A DNA stretch of 64,000 bases. It comes from JBDHWI01 sp964590135. GTDB taxonomy: Bacteria; Chloroflexota; Anaerolineae; J036; Brachytrichaceae. Numbering within the stretch: the stretch's first letter is position 1; each line of letters begins with the position of its first letter. The position numbers were made by a program, and so were the translations under genes. The stretch lies in the NCBI GenBank assembly GCA_964590135.1, contig CAZPVX010000016.1:1-64000 (forward strand), given 5' to 3'. A model generated the notes under the pieces. The model was not told where the DNA came from and searched no databases. It saw only the letters and a list, made by a program, of their open reading frames with translations. Of the stretch, positions 8,108-16,365 are shown piece by piece.

Positions 8108-9259
8108 ATGAAAACCGAGACCCGAACGGGAGATATTTCAGAGGTTGTGATCGACGCCCACGCCGATTTGATGGTGGAAGGGCACGACAAAGATGAGGTG
8201 ACGGCTGTGACGGATAGCGATGACCAGTTGACCGTCACGCAAAACGACTCGCGCGTGGTCATCGTGTCGAAAGGCGACTGCACCGTGCGCGTGCCGGCCT
8301 GGGCGCAGTTGTTCATCGAGCGTGCCAACGGTGATTGCTCCATTCGCGGTGTTAGTAACGACGTAAAGATTCGCGCCGTCGGCGGCGATCTGTCGGTGAA
8401 CGATTGTGACGAATTGAGCGTGGATTCAGTGGGCGGCGACTTTAGCTCATTCAACTTGAAGGGGCAGTTGCAAGTGCGCGCTGTGGGTGGCGACCTGAAC
8501 GCCAGTGAGGCGCACTTCAGCGGCGCATCGCTCAACGTCGGCGGCGATGCCACGCTCGGGCTGGAGATGGATGAAGGTCAAAGCGCGTCGATCAACGCCG
8601 GCGGCGATGTGAAGGTCGAGCTGCTCGGCGAGGCAAATGCGAGCGTGTCGATCATGGACAGCAATGGCCGCCGGCGCCAGGTCTTCGGCGCAGGCAGCGC
8701 CAACATCAACGTGCGCTGCGGCGGCGATGCTGTCGTGGTGGCCGAGGATGGCGATGCCAGCGAAGCTGAGGAGCGCCAGCAGGCAGGTTTCGGCTTCAAC
8801 AGCCGTGAATTCGAGGCCACGATGGGCGAATTCGAGCGCAACCTGGCCGATATGGAGCGCAACATCGAGCAGATGGCGAAGCAGTTCAGCGAGCGCTTCT
8901 CCAACATTGGCGCCGGCATCAACATGGATTTGAAGATGCAAAAGGCGCAGTTGAAGGCCGAGGCTGCCGCGCGCAAGGCTGAGGCGAATATGAAGCGCCA
9001 TGCCGCCAAGATCGAACAGCATGCGCGCCGGCAGGCCGAGCGGGCGGCGCGTCATGCTGAGCGGGCGGCGCGCCGAGGCGAATATGGCTTCACCGCTGCG
9101 CCGCAGCGGCCAGCCACACCGCCGGAGCCGGCGCAACCGTTTGCGCCGCCGCCACAGCGCAGCGTCACCGATGAGGAGCGCATGGTCATCCTGCGCATGT
9201 TGCAAGAGAAGAAGATCACATCCGAGCAGGCCGACCAATTGCTGGCTGCGCTTGGGTAG
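8108..9259 (+). CDS. DUF4097-like beta-helix protein with SHOCT-like C-terminus
   Basis: 383 residues. Residues ~1-215 consist of repeating short beta strands with the recurring pattern V-G-G-D (for example IRAVGGDLSV, VDSVGGDFSS, VRAVGGDLNA, LNVGGDATLG, INAGGDVKV), the hallmark of DUF4097/YvlB-type beta-solenoids. Residues ~225-330 are Ala/Arg/Glu-rich with strong coiled-coil character, then a Pro-rich hinge. The end is a helical module, DEERMVILRMLQEKKITSEQ. No signal peptide or membrane segment, so probably cytoplasmic. The C-terminal module recurs in the proteins at 7700 and 11825. Known relatives (LiaX, YvlB) act in envelope stress; a similar role is inferred. Confidence 0.85.
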   Translation: MKTETRTGDISEVVIDAHADLMVEGHDKDEVTAVTDSDDQLTVTQNDSRVVIVSKGDCTVRVPAWAQLFIERANGDCSIRGVSNDVKIRAVGGDLSVNDCDELSVDSVGGDFSSFNLKGQLQVRAVGGDLNASEAHFSGASLNVGGDATLGLEMDEGQSASINAGGDVKVELLGEANASVSIMDSNGRRRQVFGAGSANINVRCGGDAVVVAEDGDASEAEERQQAGFGFNSREFEATMGEFERNLADMERNIEQMAKQFSERFSNIGAGINMDLKMQKAQLKAEAAARKAEANMKRHAAKIEQHARRQAERAARHAERAARRGEYGFTAAPQRPATPPEPAQPFAPPPQRSVTDEERMVILRMLQEKKITSEQADQLLAALG

Positions 9260-9320
9260 ACATTGCGACCCGCACCCGTTTGATGGGAGTGGGTTCGAGC
9301 GAGATACAAGGAGGGCAATC

Positions 9321-9551
9321 ATGTCAATCACACTTAATAGTTTCGTCTCGTGGATCTATCGCCTGCGCGCGCTGCGCATCACTGGCGCGGAGCGCAATAA
9401 GACGCGCCCGAATCCAACAGACGACGTCACGCGCGTGCGCGATGCGTATACCGACGAGCGGAGCTTGCTGCGCAATGGCCAGGCCACAACGCCCCTTTCG
9501 GCGGCGCGTAGTCAGCGTGAAGCCCTGCGCCAGTCCGTCCACATCCTGTGA
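9321..9551 (+). CDS. Small basic protein, unknown
   Basis: 76-residue ORF starting MSITLNSFVSWIYRLRALRI. It has one of the best ribosome binding sites in the window (AAGGAGGG, 6 bases before the ATG), so it is very probably translated. It is rich in Arg and Ser/Thr, starts with a short amphipathic or hydrophobic stretch and has no recognisable motif. It lies between the DUF4097-like gene and the MFS gene on the same strand with small gaps, so it is likely co-transcribed. Confidence 0.6.
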   Translation: MSITLNSFVSWIYRLRALRITGAERNKTRPNPTDDVTRVRDAYTDERSLLRNGQATTPLSAARSQREALRQSVHIL

Positions 9552-9596
9552 GGCGCTGGCGATCGACTGCGCTGTCCATTCTGACTGAGAAGCAAG

Positions 9597-10889
9597 ATGG
9601 AAAACTGGAAATCGCGTTTCTTCACCATTTGGGCCGGCCAGGCAGCCTCGCTGTTTGGCAGCTCGCTGGTGCAATTCGCCCTGGTGTGGTGGCTGACCGT
9701 AACGACCGGCTCAGCCACCGTGCTGGCGACGGCCACACTGGCCGGCATGCTGCCGCAGATCCTGCTCTCGCCCTTTGCCGGCGTCGTGGTCGACCGCGCC
9801 AGCCGCCGGCTGATTATGGTGGTGGCGGATAGCTTGACTGCTCTGTTTACGCTGCTGCTTGCTGTGCTGTTTGCCGCTGGCCAGGCGCAAGCGTGGCATA
9901 TCTATGCGATCATGTTCATTCGCTCGGCCACCGGCGCGTTTCACTTCCCGGCCATGCAGGCCAGTACCTCGTTGATGGTGCCGGAACAGCACCTCTCGCG
10001 GGTGGCCGGCATGAACAGCACGCTGCAAGGCCTGATGAGCATCGCCGCGCCGGCGCTGGGTGCGCTGCTGGTCAGCCTGATGCCCATGCAGCACGTCATG
10101 CTGATCGACGTCGGCACAGCGGCCATCGCCACGTTGCCGCTGCTCTTCATCGCCATCCCGCAGCCAAAGCGCGGGCGGAGTGCGCTGGGGGCGGAAGCGT
10201 CTAAACCGTCGTTTATGGCTGATCTGCGCGAGGGCGTGCGCTACGTGCTGACGTGGCGCGGGCTGACCATCATGCTGGGTATGGCGATGCTGGCCAACTT
10301 CATGCTCACGCCGGCGGGGTCGCTCACACCCATTCTGGTGACCAAGCACTTTGGCGGCGGCGCGCCGCAGCTTGCGCTGATGGAAGCGATGTGGGGTATC
10401 GGCACGATTGCCGGCGGGTTGTTGCTCAGCGTGTGGGGCGGCTTCAAGCGGCGCATCGTCACGACGTTGTTTGGACTCATGCTATTGGGCAGTTCGTTTG
10501 CAGGCATGGGCGTGACGCCAAGCGGGATCTTTGTCTCAGTGCTGGTGTTCGCTGCGCTTGCCGGCCTCGCCAACCCCATTACGAACGGCCCAATGTTCGC
10601 AGTGATGCAGGCAACGATTGCGCCGGACAAGCAGGGTCGCGTGATGGCGTTGACTGGCGCACTGTCAACTGCCGTCACACCGCTCAGCCTGCTGGTGGCT
10701 GGCCCGATTGCGGATGTGATTGGTGTGCAGGCATGGTATCTCGCCGCCGGCGTAACGTGCCTCGTGTTGGGTGTAGCCGGCTTCTTCATTCCGGCGCTGG
10801 CGAACATTGAAACGGAGATGCGTCAGCAGGCCGGGTTGGCGACTGAGACCGCAACCTCACAGCCGGCGATAGCTGCTGCGAGCAAGTGA
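9597..10889 (+). CDS. MFS transporter (MFS_3, exporter type)
   Basis: 430-residue major facilitator with about 12 hydrophobic segments. It opens with SRFFTIWAGQAASLFGSSL and has the MFS loop motif in the form GVVVDRASRR (residues ~61-70). The start region and 'PEQHLSRVAGMNS' resemble the EntS/MFS_3 exporters. Substrate unknown; no binding-site residue is diagnostic. The stop codon is one base before the ATG of the next gene, so the two are translationally close. It is in the DUF2089/DUF4097 cluster, which suggests export linked to envelope stress (inference). Confidence 0.9.
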   Translation: MENWKSRFFTIWAGQAASLFGSSLVQFALVWWLTVTTGSATVLATATLAGMLPQILLSPFAGVVVDRASRRLIMVVADSLTALFTLLLAVLFAAGQAQAWHIYAIMFIRSATGAFHFPAMQASTSLMVPEQHLSRVAGMNSTLQGLMSIAAPALGALLVSLMPMQHVMLIDVGTAAIATLPLLFIAIPQPKRGRSALGAEASKPSFMADLREGVRYVLTWRGLTIMLGMAMLANFMLTPAGSLTPILVTKHFGGGAPQLALMEAMWGIGTIAGGLLLSVWGGFKRRIVTTLFGLMLLGSSFAGMGVTPSGIFVSVLVFAALAGLANPITNGPMFAVMQATIAPDKQGRVMALTGALSTAVTPLSLLVAGPIADVIGVQAWYLAAGVTCLVLGVAGFFIPALANIETEMRQQAGLATETATSQPAIAAASK

Positions 10890-10890
10890 C

Positions 10891-11838
10891 ATGACGAGAG
10901 CGGATGATTTGCCCGCGCCAGATGGCGCACTCACAGTTGAGCAGCATGCTGCGTTTGACGCGCTGTATCGACAGGCGGTTGCGTTGGCGGATGGAAGTGA
11001 GATCGGCTATGCGCTGCCATATCCGAAGTGGCTGTTCTTGCAATGGCTGGTGGATGCGCATGAACTCATCCTGCATGGCTCGAACGAGCTGGAAATCGAT
11101 GATTTCAAGCCGAGCCGGAGCGGCTTCGATGCCAACCCTCACGGCAACCATCGCGCTATTTATGCGACGAACGATGGCATCTGGCCAATGTTCTTCGCCG
11201 TGCTGGACAAGCCGAATTACAACGGCTCCATGCGCAGCGGCGTGTGGTGGGCAGACGCAGGTGGTGAAGAGGTTGACTTCGATGCGCGCCACGCGCCCGA
11301 CGGCGCGTGTAAATGGTATTGGTTCTCATTGAACCAGGACGAATTGCCCAAGCGACCGTGGCGCGAAGGCATGATCTACATCCTGCCACGCCAAACCTTT
11401 GAGCAGTTGCGCGGGCGCGAAGGCCGGCTGATCGCCGAATGGGCGAGCTTTGTGCCCGTGCGGCCACTGGCAAAACTGCGCGTGGGGCCGACGGATTTTC
11501 CCTACGTCGACCAGGTGCGCGGCCATGACGACGCGCAAGTCGTCCGCGCGCAAGCGTTGATGAAGTCGCTGATCGAAGGCGCGGTTGAAATTGAGGTGTT
11601 GAACGATGGCTATCGCTTCGGCTATCCGCTGGATGGCGGTCGCCGCAGCGAAGCGATCGAATTTGGTGAGTGCCTGCGCGGGTTCATGGATGCGGCGCGC
11701 ATCACTGTTGTGGATGCTGCCGGCATGTTGCGCGTGCAGGTGCAGGGGCCAGATGCATTGAAGGATGCGCTGGCAAGAAACATACAAAAGTTCCGCGATT
11801 CGCGGCAAGGAGACAAGCACGAACATGGCAAGCAATGA
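10891..11838 (+). CDS. Conserved-looking hypothetical protein
   Basis: 315 residues, soluble, no signal peptide. I do not recognise the family. Visible traits: an aromatic-rich central part (YPKWLFLQWLVD, KPNYNGSMRSGVWWAD, CKWYWFSLNQDELP) and a C-terminal half with a helix-strand pattern. WKP/ARTxPR-like catalytic motifs are absent. It follows the MFS gene by one base and its 3' end overlaps the start of the SHOCT-like gene by 14 bases, so it is part of the same operon. Confidence 0.75.
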   Translation: MTRADDLPAPDGALTVEQHAAFDALYRQAVALADGSEIGYALPYPKWLFLQWLVDAHELILHGSNELEIDDFKPSRSGFDANPHGNHRAIYATNDGIWPMFFAVLDKPNYNGSMRSGVWWADAGGEEVDFDARHAPDGACKWYWFSLNQDELPKRPWREGMIYILPRQTFEQLRGREGRLIAEWASFVPVRPLAKLRVGPTDFPYVDQVRGHDDAQVVRAQALMKSLIEGAVEIEVLNDGYRFGYPLDGGRRSEAIEFGECLRGFMDAARITVVDAAGMLRVQVQGPDALKDALARNIQKFRDSRQGDKHEHGKQ

Positions 11839-12220
11839 AGAGCGCATGAAGATTTTGAAGATGGTGGAGGAGGGCAAGATCAACGTGGAAGATGGCGCGA
11901 AGTTGCTGGCGGCTTTGAGCAGCAGCAATGGCGCCGGCGCCGCGGCGCAGCCGAACTACACCAACCTGCGCAGCGCGAGCGGCGCAAAGTGGTTCCGCAT
12001 CCGCGTGACAGACATGGCGTCTGGCCGGCCCAAAGTGAACATCAACCTGCCGATTGGGTTGGTGAACATTGGTGTGAAAATCGCCAGCAAGTTTGCGCCG
12101 GAGACCGAAACGCTCGAAGTGCAGCAGATCGTTGAGGCGATTCGAACCGGCGCGCAGGGCAAGATCATCGATGTGATGGATGACGAAGACGGCGAACACG
12201 TCGAGATCTACGTCGAGTGA
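11825..12220 (+). CDS. SHOCT-like domain protein
   Basis: 131 residues. It begins with the short helical module NEERMKILKMVEEGKINVED (residues ~4-23) ending in KLLAAL. This module is also at the C-termini of the proteins at 7700 and 8108. A linker rich in Ser/Gly/Ala follows, then an alpha/beta domain (KWFRIRVTD...KVNINLPIGLVNIGVKIASK) like that found after such modules in DUF4097-linked proteins. The ATG at 11825 is preceded by AAGGAG 12 bases upstream; longer reading would extend into the preceding gene. Likely partner of the DUF4097-like protein; function unproven. Confidence 0.8.
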   Translation: MASNEERMKILKMVEEGKINVEDGAKLLAALSSSNGAGAAAQPNYTNLRSASGAKWFRIRVTDMASGRPKVNINLPIGLVNIGVKIASKFAPETETLEVQQIVEAIRTGAQGKIIDVMDDEDGEHVEIYVE

Positions 12221-12244
12221 GACGCGTGAGATCGCATCGTGAGC

Positions 12245-12289
12245 GCGCAGGCGGCACAGCGCTACAAAAGAGCGCTGTGCCGCCTGCGC
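12245..12289. terminator. Convergent hairpin terminator
   Basis: 19-bp perfect stem (12245-12263 with 12271-12289, loop ACAAAAG) between the converging genes at 12220 and 12324. No T-run, but the size and position suit a bidirectional transcription block. Confidence 0.7.
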
Positions 12290-12323
12290 TACCTGCATCT
12301 GTGACGCGAAGCTGGACTGTGCT

Positions 12324-13406
12324 TCACATCTGTTTTCGATAGCTCCGCATCACAGCCTGCAGCATGTCGTGTGGCAGAGCGTGGACTACATGATCTTTGA
12401 AGCCGGTCATGGTCTTCGCGGCGATCATCGAGTTCAGAATCGCCTCTTCGACGGCTTCGGCAGCAGCCTCGAATAGCGCATTCATCTGCCGGTGCGGCAA
12501 CATCCTGATGTCGCGAATGACCTGGTCGAATTCGCTCAGGTGGTTGCCCGTGCTGAAGCAGAAGAACAGATCGCCGCTGCCGTTATGGCCGACGCCGCCG
12601 CAGCGCGCCAGCCCGATCGTCGCGCGCTGTGCCAGCCGGTCGCATTGCGTAGGGATCAGCGGGGCATCGGTCGCGAGGACGATGATGATCGAACTTCCGG
12701 CGCTGCTCTGATCCGCCGGCTTCTTGTCATCCAGCGGCACTTTGTCGAGGCCAATCTCGCGACCCACCGGCACGCCATCCACCCGCAGGAAGTCGCGCGC
12801 GCCGTAATTGCTCTGCACCAGCGCGCCGACCGTCCATTCGTCCTCGCTCGCCTTGACCACGCGCGACGACGTGCCGATGCCGCCCTTGAACCCGTGACAG
12901 ATCATGCCGGTGCCGCCACCCACACCGCCCTCATCGACCGGCCCGCCCTTTGCGCCATCCAGCGCCTCAAAGACGTGTGCGTGTGTCAGATGATGCGCGC
13001 AGGCATCGTTCAGCCAGCCATCCCATGTTTCGGCCACCACCGGCAGCGCGCCGATGAAGGACGTCGCGCGCTGCTCGCCATATTTCACCAGCGCTTCATG
13101 CGCCGCGCCGACGGAGTGCGTGCAGGTGATGGCGATGGGCGAGCACAGCAGCCCGCTCTCGCGCACCCAGTGGATGCCCGTCATCTCGCCGCAGCCGTTG
13201 AACGAGTGGAAGCCGGCGAAGCAGTTGTCCTGCCAGATATTGCCATCACGCGGCACGATTACGGTGACGCCGGTGCGGGCGACAGTAGGCGTGTCTGCGA
13301 TGAGGGTGGTGTGGCCGACACGCACGCCGGCGACGTCGGTGATGGCGTTGTGCTGGCCGGTCTCGTAGCTGCCGATGGTGATGCCAAGATCGCGTAATCT
13401 GGTCAT
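12324..13406 (-). CDS. P1 family peptidase (DmpA/BapA-like aminopeptidase)
   Basis: 360-residue Ntn-type hydrolase. Family features: N-terminal NAITDVAGVRVGHTTLI, the glycine-rich VDEGGVGGGTGMICHGFKGG (residues ~157-176), and the self-cleavage site AGSSIIIVLATD. There, the Ser near 238-239 would become the N-terminal nucleophile of the beta subunit. The family cleaves N-terminal D- or beta-amino acids or acts as L-aminopeptidase/D-esterase. No signal peptide, so cytoplasmic. It heads away from the SHOCT cluster and lies just downstream of the FmdB gene on the same strand. Confidence 0.92.
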   Translation of the reverse strand: MTRLRDLGITIGSYETGQHNAITDVAGVRVGHTTLIADTPTVARTGVTVIVPRDGNIWQDNCFAGFHSFNGCGEMTGIHWVRESGLLCSPIAITCTHSVGAAHEALVKYGEQRATSFIGALPVVAETWDGWLNDACAHHLTHAHVFEALDGAKGGPVDEGGVGGGTGMICHGFKGGIGTSSRVVKASEDEWTVGALVQSNYGARDFLRVDGVPVGREIGLDKVPLDDKKPADQSSAGSSIIIVLATDAPLIPTQCDRLAQRATIGLARCGGVGHNGSGDLFFCFSTGNHLSEFDQVIRDIRMLPHRQMNALFEAAAEAVEEAILNSMIAAKTMTGFKDHVVHALPHDMLQAVMRSYRKQM

Positions 13407-13420
13407 GGAGTCTCCTCAAT

Positions 13421-13693
13421 TCATTCAAGGCCGGTTTTCTTTCTGCGCTTGGTGATCTCGTTGATTTCTTTGCGCCCCAGCAAGCCGTTGGCGCCAGGCT
13501 CGCTGCTGGTGTCCATTTCAAAGCTGTCTACGCTGTCGCCGGCTCGCACGCGCGGCGCAGACAGCAGCCGCTTTACGCGTTTGCTCGCGCAGCGCGGGCA
13601 AGCGATCTTGCTTTCGGTCATCTTCGCATGGCTGCTGAAGAGGCGCTCAAACTCATTGCCGCATTTCCCGCAGCGATATTCATAGATTGGCAT
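13421..13693 (-). CDS. FmdB family zinc ribbon protein
   Basis: 90 residues. The N-terminus MPIYEYRCGKCG... with a second knuckle CPRCAS (residues ~33-38) is the FmdB/putative regulatory zinc ribbon. The tail (LLGRKEINEITKRRKK) is basic. Members are found in many bacteria, first near formamidase/amidase genes; a role in regulation is only presumed. It ends 14 bases before the start of the P1 peptidase gene and is probably co-transcribed with it. Confidence 0.88.
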   Translation of the reverse strand: MPIYEYRCGKCGNEFERLFSSHAKMTESKIACPRCASKRVKRLLSAPRVRAGDSVDSFEMDTSSEPGANGLLGRKEINEITKRRKKTGLE

Positions 13694-13729
13694 ATTTCAA
13701 GTGCTGGGCGTCTGGTGATGCAACACGCA

Positions 13730-15226
13730 TCACCATCGCCTGAAAATCTTCACCGTTGGCGTCCAGGTCACGTTCTCATCCAGCGGAAAGATCGGTCGCG
13801 GACATCGCGTGTGACCGAGCGAGGCAAGATTGGCGCTGGTGGAGCCCGGCGCATCGACGTTGACATAGCGCGCTGCCCAGTCGCAAAACATGTGCGGCTG
13901 GCAGTGCGGCGACTTTACGACCACGCAATCGAAGCGCTGCGGGTCTTGTCCGTGCGCATGGAATAGCGACCGGTCATACAGGCTGACTGGCCGGCTGGTC
14001 ACGATCAGCGTGATGCTGTCGACGAGCATCACCGCTGTCTTGCCGGCATACCAATGCTCGCCGTAGCTTTCGCTTTGGAATAACCCGTCGCTGAGCATCT
14101 GCACGTAGCCGTCGATGGGCAGCGGCGTGAAGCGCGCCGCGTCAATCGCCCCGCCGACAGTGACATGAATCGTGTCGCCCACCCCGGCCTTGAACGCGGC
14201 GTCGGCCGCCGGCGCATCCACGATGGGGATCAGCGCCTTGCCAGCGTAGCCGGTCTCGATCAGCCTGCGCAGAATGGCGTTGCTGTCGCCGGATGCGCCG
14301 CTGCTGGTCGCGTCGGCAGCATCCACCAGGATGACCGTGCCTTCCTTCGTCTCGCGCGCCACCCCAACCGCGTCATCCAGCGTGGTGAGCGACACGCGCA
14401 TCTTGTCGTGGTGCTGCCAGAACAGCTCGGCAATGCGCAGGGCTTCATGCCTTGCCAGCGCCTCGTCGCCATCGGTTGCGACGAAGCCATAGGTGGCGAG
14501 GTCCGGCACGTCGGTGAACGGGTTGCCCCAGAACAAACCGGCGCTCAGCGCGCCGGCCGCCTCGGCTTCCTGCGCCGCGTTCACCGCATGGCGGATTGCG
14601 CCGCTCGCAGTGATGAGTTCGTCGCCGCGCACCAACGCCGGCAGAAACACTTTTGCCATCACCGGCTTCGCGCCGGCGAGGATGCGCAGCAGCGCCTTGG
14701 CCGCGCGCGCGCCGGTCTCAAAGAAATCGGTGTGCGGGTAAGTGTGATAGCACACGATCGCGTCGCAGTGCTGCATGATGCGATCAGTCAGGATGCCGTG
14801 CAGATCGAAGGACGACACGATGGGCATCGCCTCGCCGAGGATGCGGCGCGCCTCCTGCAAGAGATATCCTTCGGGATCTGCCTCATTTTCGGCGGCCATC
14901 GCGCCATGCAGACAAAAATAGGCGGCGTCGATGGCGCCAGATGTCTTGCACAGCTTGATGCTGGCGAGGATCTCGCCGGCCAGCTTGGTCCAATCGGCAG
15001 CAGCCAGGGTGCCGCCGCTGGTGATGGCGCGCGCGCTGATCGCCGGCAAGACTTCGACATCCCCGCGCTGGTCAAACACGCTCAGCGCGCCGGCCACTTC
15101 GTTGCGCACTCCACGATGATGTTCGATCAGTTGCGCGCCGCGATAGATCAGGAAGTCGTCGTAGCGACTGAGCGCCGGGTTGAACGTGCTCACTTCCTGC
15201 TTGCATTCCACAATCAAAATTCGCAT
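13730..15226 (-). CDS. M81 family metallopeptidase (MlrC-like)
   Basis: 498 residues. The start MRILIVECKQEVSTFNPA is typical of MlrC, so the ATG at 15226 is used rather than one 39 bases upstream. Metal-ligand candidates are SSFDLHGILTD (~residue 150-160) and CYHTYPHTDFFETG (~175-190). The C-terminal domain (MlrC_C) contains VDAADATSSGASGDSN. The family includes MlrC of microcystin degradation, but most members have unknown substrates. It sits with the P1 peptidase and an SMP-30 protein on one strand, suggesting scavenging of unusual peptides or amide compounds (inference). Confidence 0.9.
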   Translation of the reverse strand: MRILIVECKQEVSTFNPALSRYDDFLIYRGAQLIEHHRGVRNEVAGALSVFDQRGDVEVLPAISARAITSGGTLAAADWTKLAGEILASIKLCKTSGAIDAAYFCLHGAMAAENEADPEGYLLQEARRILGEAMPIVSSFDLHGILTDRIMQHCDAIVCYHTYPHTDFFETGARAAKALLRILAGAKPVMAKVFLPALVRGDELITASGAIRHAVNAAQEAEAAGALSAGLFWGNPFTDVPDLATYGFVATDGDEALARHEALRIAELFWQHHDKMRVSLTTLDDAVGVARETKEGTVILVDAADATSSGASGDSNAILRRLIETGYAGKALIPIVDAPAADAAFKAGVGDTIHVTVGGAIDAARFTPLPIDGYVQMLSDGLFQSESYGEHWYAGKTAVMLVDSITLIVTSRPVSLYDRSLFHAHGQDPQRFDCVVVKSPHCQPHMFCDWAARYVNVDAPGSTSANLASLGHTRCPRPIFPLDENVTWTPTVKIFRRW

Positions 15227-15326
15227 GGTGTTAACGCGAAGAAGCAAGGGGCTGAAGGCGCGCAAAATGCCGAATGGCGCGCCTCGCTTTTACCCTTCTC
15301 GTGCTCTCAATTGCTCGCTTTCTCCG

Positions 15327-16322
15327 TTAAGGTGTCTGCGCGCCCTGCGCCTCGACATAGAGCGCGTAGAGTGACTGGCTGCCGCACATGAACAGGCGGT
15401 TCTTGCTGCGCCCGCCGAACGCCAGATTCGCGCATGGCTCTGGCAGGTGGATGTGGCCGATCATCTCGCCATTCGGCGCAAGCGCCAGCACGCCGTTGTT
15501 CTTGCGGTCGCCCCAGCCGCTGCTGCTCCACAGATTGCCATCGCGATCGCAGCGGATGCCGTCGGCCATCCCCGGCTTCATGTTGATGAATTCTTTGCCG
15601 CCGCGCAACTTCTTGCCGCCGCCCGTCACGTCAAAGGCGCGAATGTGCGATGGCGCGTCATCGTCGTGTGACATGCCGGTGTCGACGATGTAGAGTCGCT
15701 TTTCATCCGGCGAGAAGCACAGCCCATTTGGTTTGAAGAAATCATCTGCGACGACAGCGGCCTTGCCAGTCCACGGATCAAGCCGATAGACATGCGCCGG
15801 CAGCTCGTATTCCGCCTTGAAGCCTTCATAGTTGAGCAGGATGCCATAGCCTGGGTCGGTGAACCAGATCGCGCCGTCGCTCGCCACGACCACATCATTC
15901 GGCGCGTTCAGGCGTTTCCCGTTGAAGCTATCCATCAGCACAGTGACCGTGCCATCGTGTTCGGTGCGGGTGACGCGGCGCGTGCCGTGCTCGCAGGTGA
16001 CAAGCCGGCCCTCGCGGTCGCGGGTGTTGCCGTTGCTGTAGTTCGCCGGCTGGCGAAAGACCGTGGTCTGGCCGGTCTGCTCATCCCAGCGCAGCAAGCG
16101 GTTGTTGGGGATGTCGCTGAAGATCAGGCAGCGCTGGTCGCCGAACCACGCCGGCCCCTCTGCCCAGCGCGCGCCGCTCCAGAGCCGCTCGACTGCCGTG
16201 TTGCCCATCAGGTATCGCTTGAAGCGCTTGTCAAAGACTTCGATGCACGGGTCGGGGTAGGGCGCGAGGTTACGATCCCAGCGCGGGTGCAGCGGGTTGG
16301 TCCATTCATCGTCAGTTGCCAT
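15327..16322 (-). CDS. SMP-30/gluconolactonase family protein
   Basis: 331 residues forming a six-bladed beta-propeller lactonase. Metal-site residues expected for the family are visible: Glu in ARWAEGPAWF, Asn in LNAPNDVVV and Asp in YIVDTGMS. Probably hydrolyses a sugar lactone (or related ester) with a divalent metal. The start at 16322 (MATDDEWTNPLHPRW) has AAGGAG 9 bases upstream; further upstream in-frame residues are low-complexity and overlap the next gene. Located between M81 and nadE. Confidence 0.9.
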   Translation of the reverse strand: MATDDEWTNPLHPRWDRNLAPYPDPCIEVFDKRFKRYLMGNTAVERLWSGARWAEGPAWFGDQRCLIFSDIPNNRLLRWDEQTGQTTVFRQPANYSNGNTRDREGRLVTCEHGTRRVTRTEHDGTVTVLMDSFNGKRLNAPNDVVVASDGAIWFTDPGYGILLNYEGFKAEYELPAHVYRLDPWTGKAAVVADDFFKPNGLCFSPDEKRLYIVDTGMSHDDDAPSHIRAFDVTGGGKKLRGGKEFINMKPGMADGIRCDRDGNLWSSSGWGDRKNNGVLALAPNGEMIGHIHLPEPCANLAFGGRSKNRLFMCGSQSLYALYVEAQGAQTP

Positions 16323-16365
16323 GCGCGTTTGCTCCTTTATCGCGCAGGGCAGTGTAGTTGAAAGT

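Noticed and set aside
9261..9300. A weak hairpin (CCCGCACCC ... GGGAGTGGG) after the DUF4097-like gene
   Set aside because: Imperfect pairing without a T-run; the next small gene follows directly, so a terminator is unlikely.
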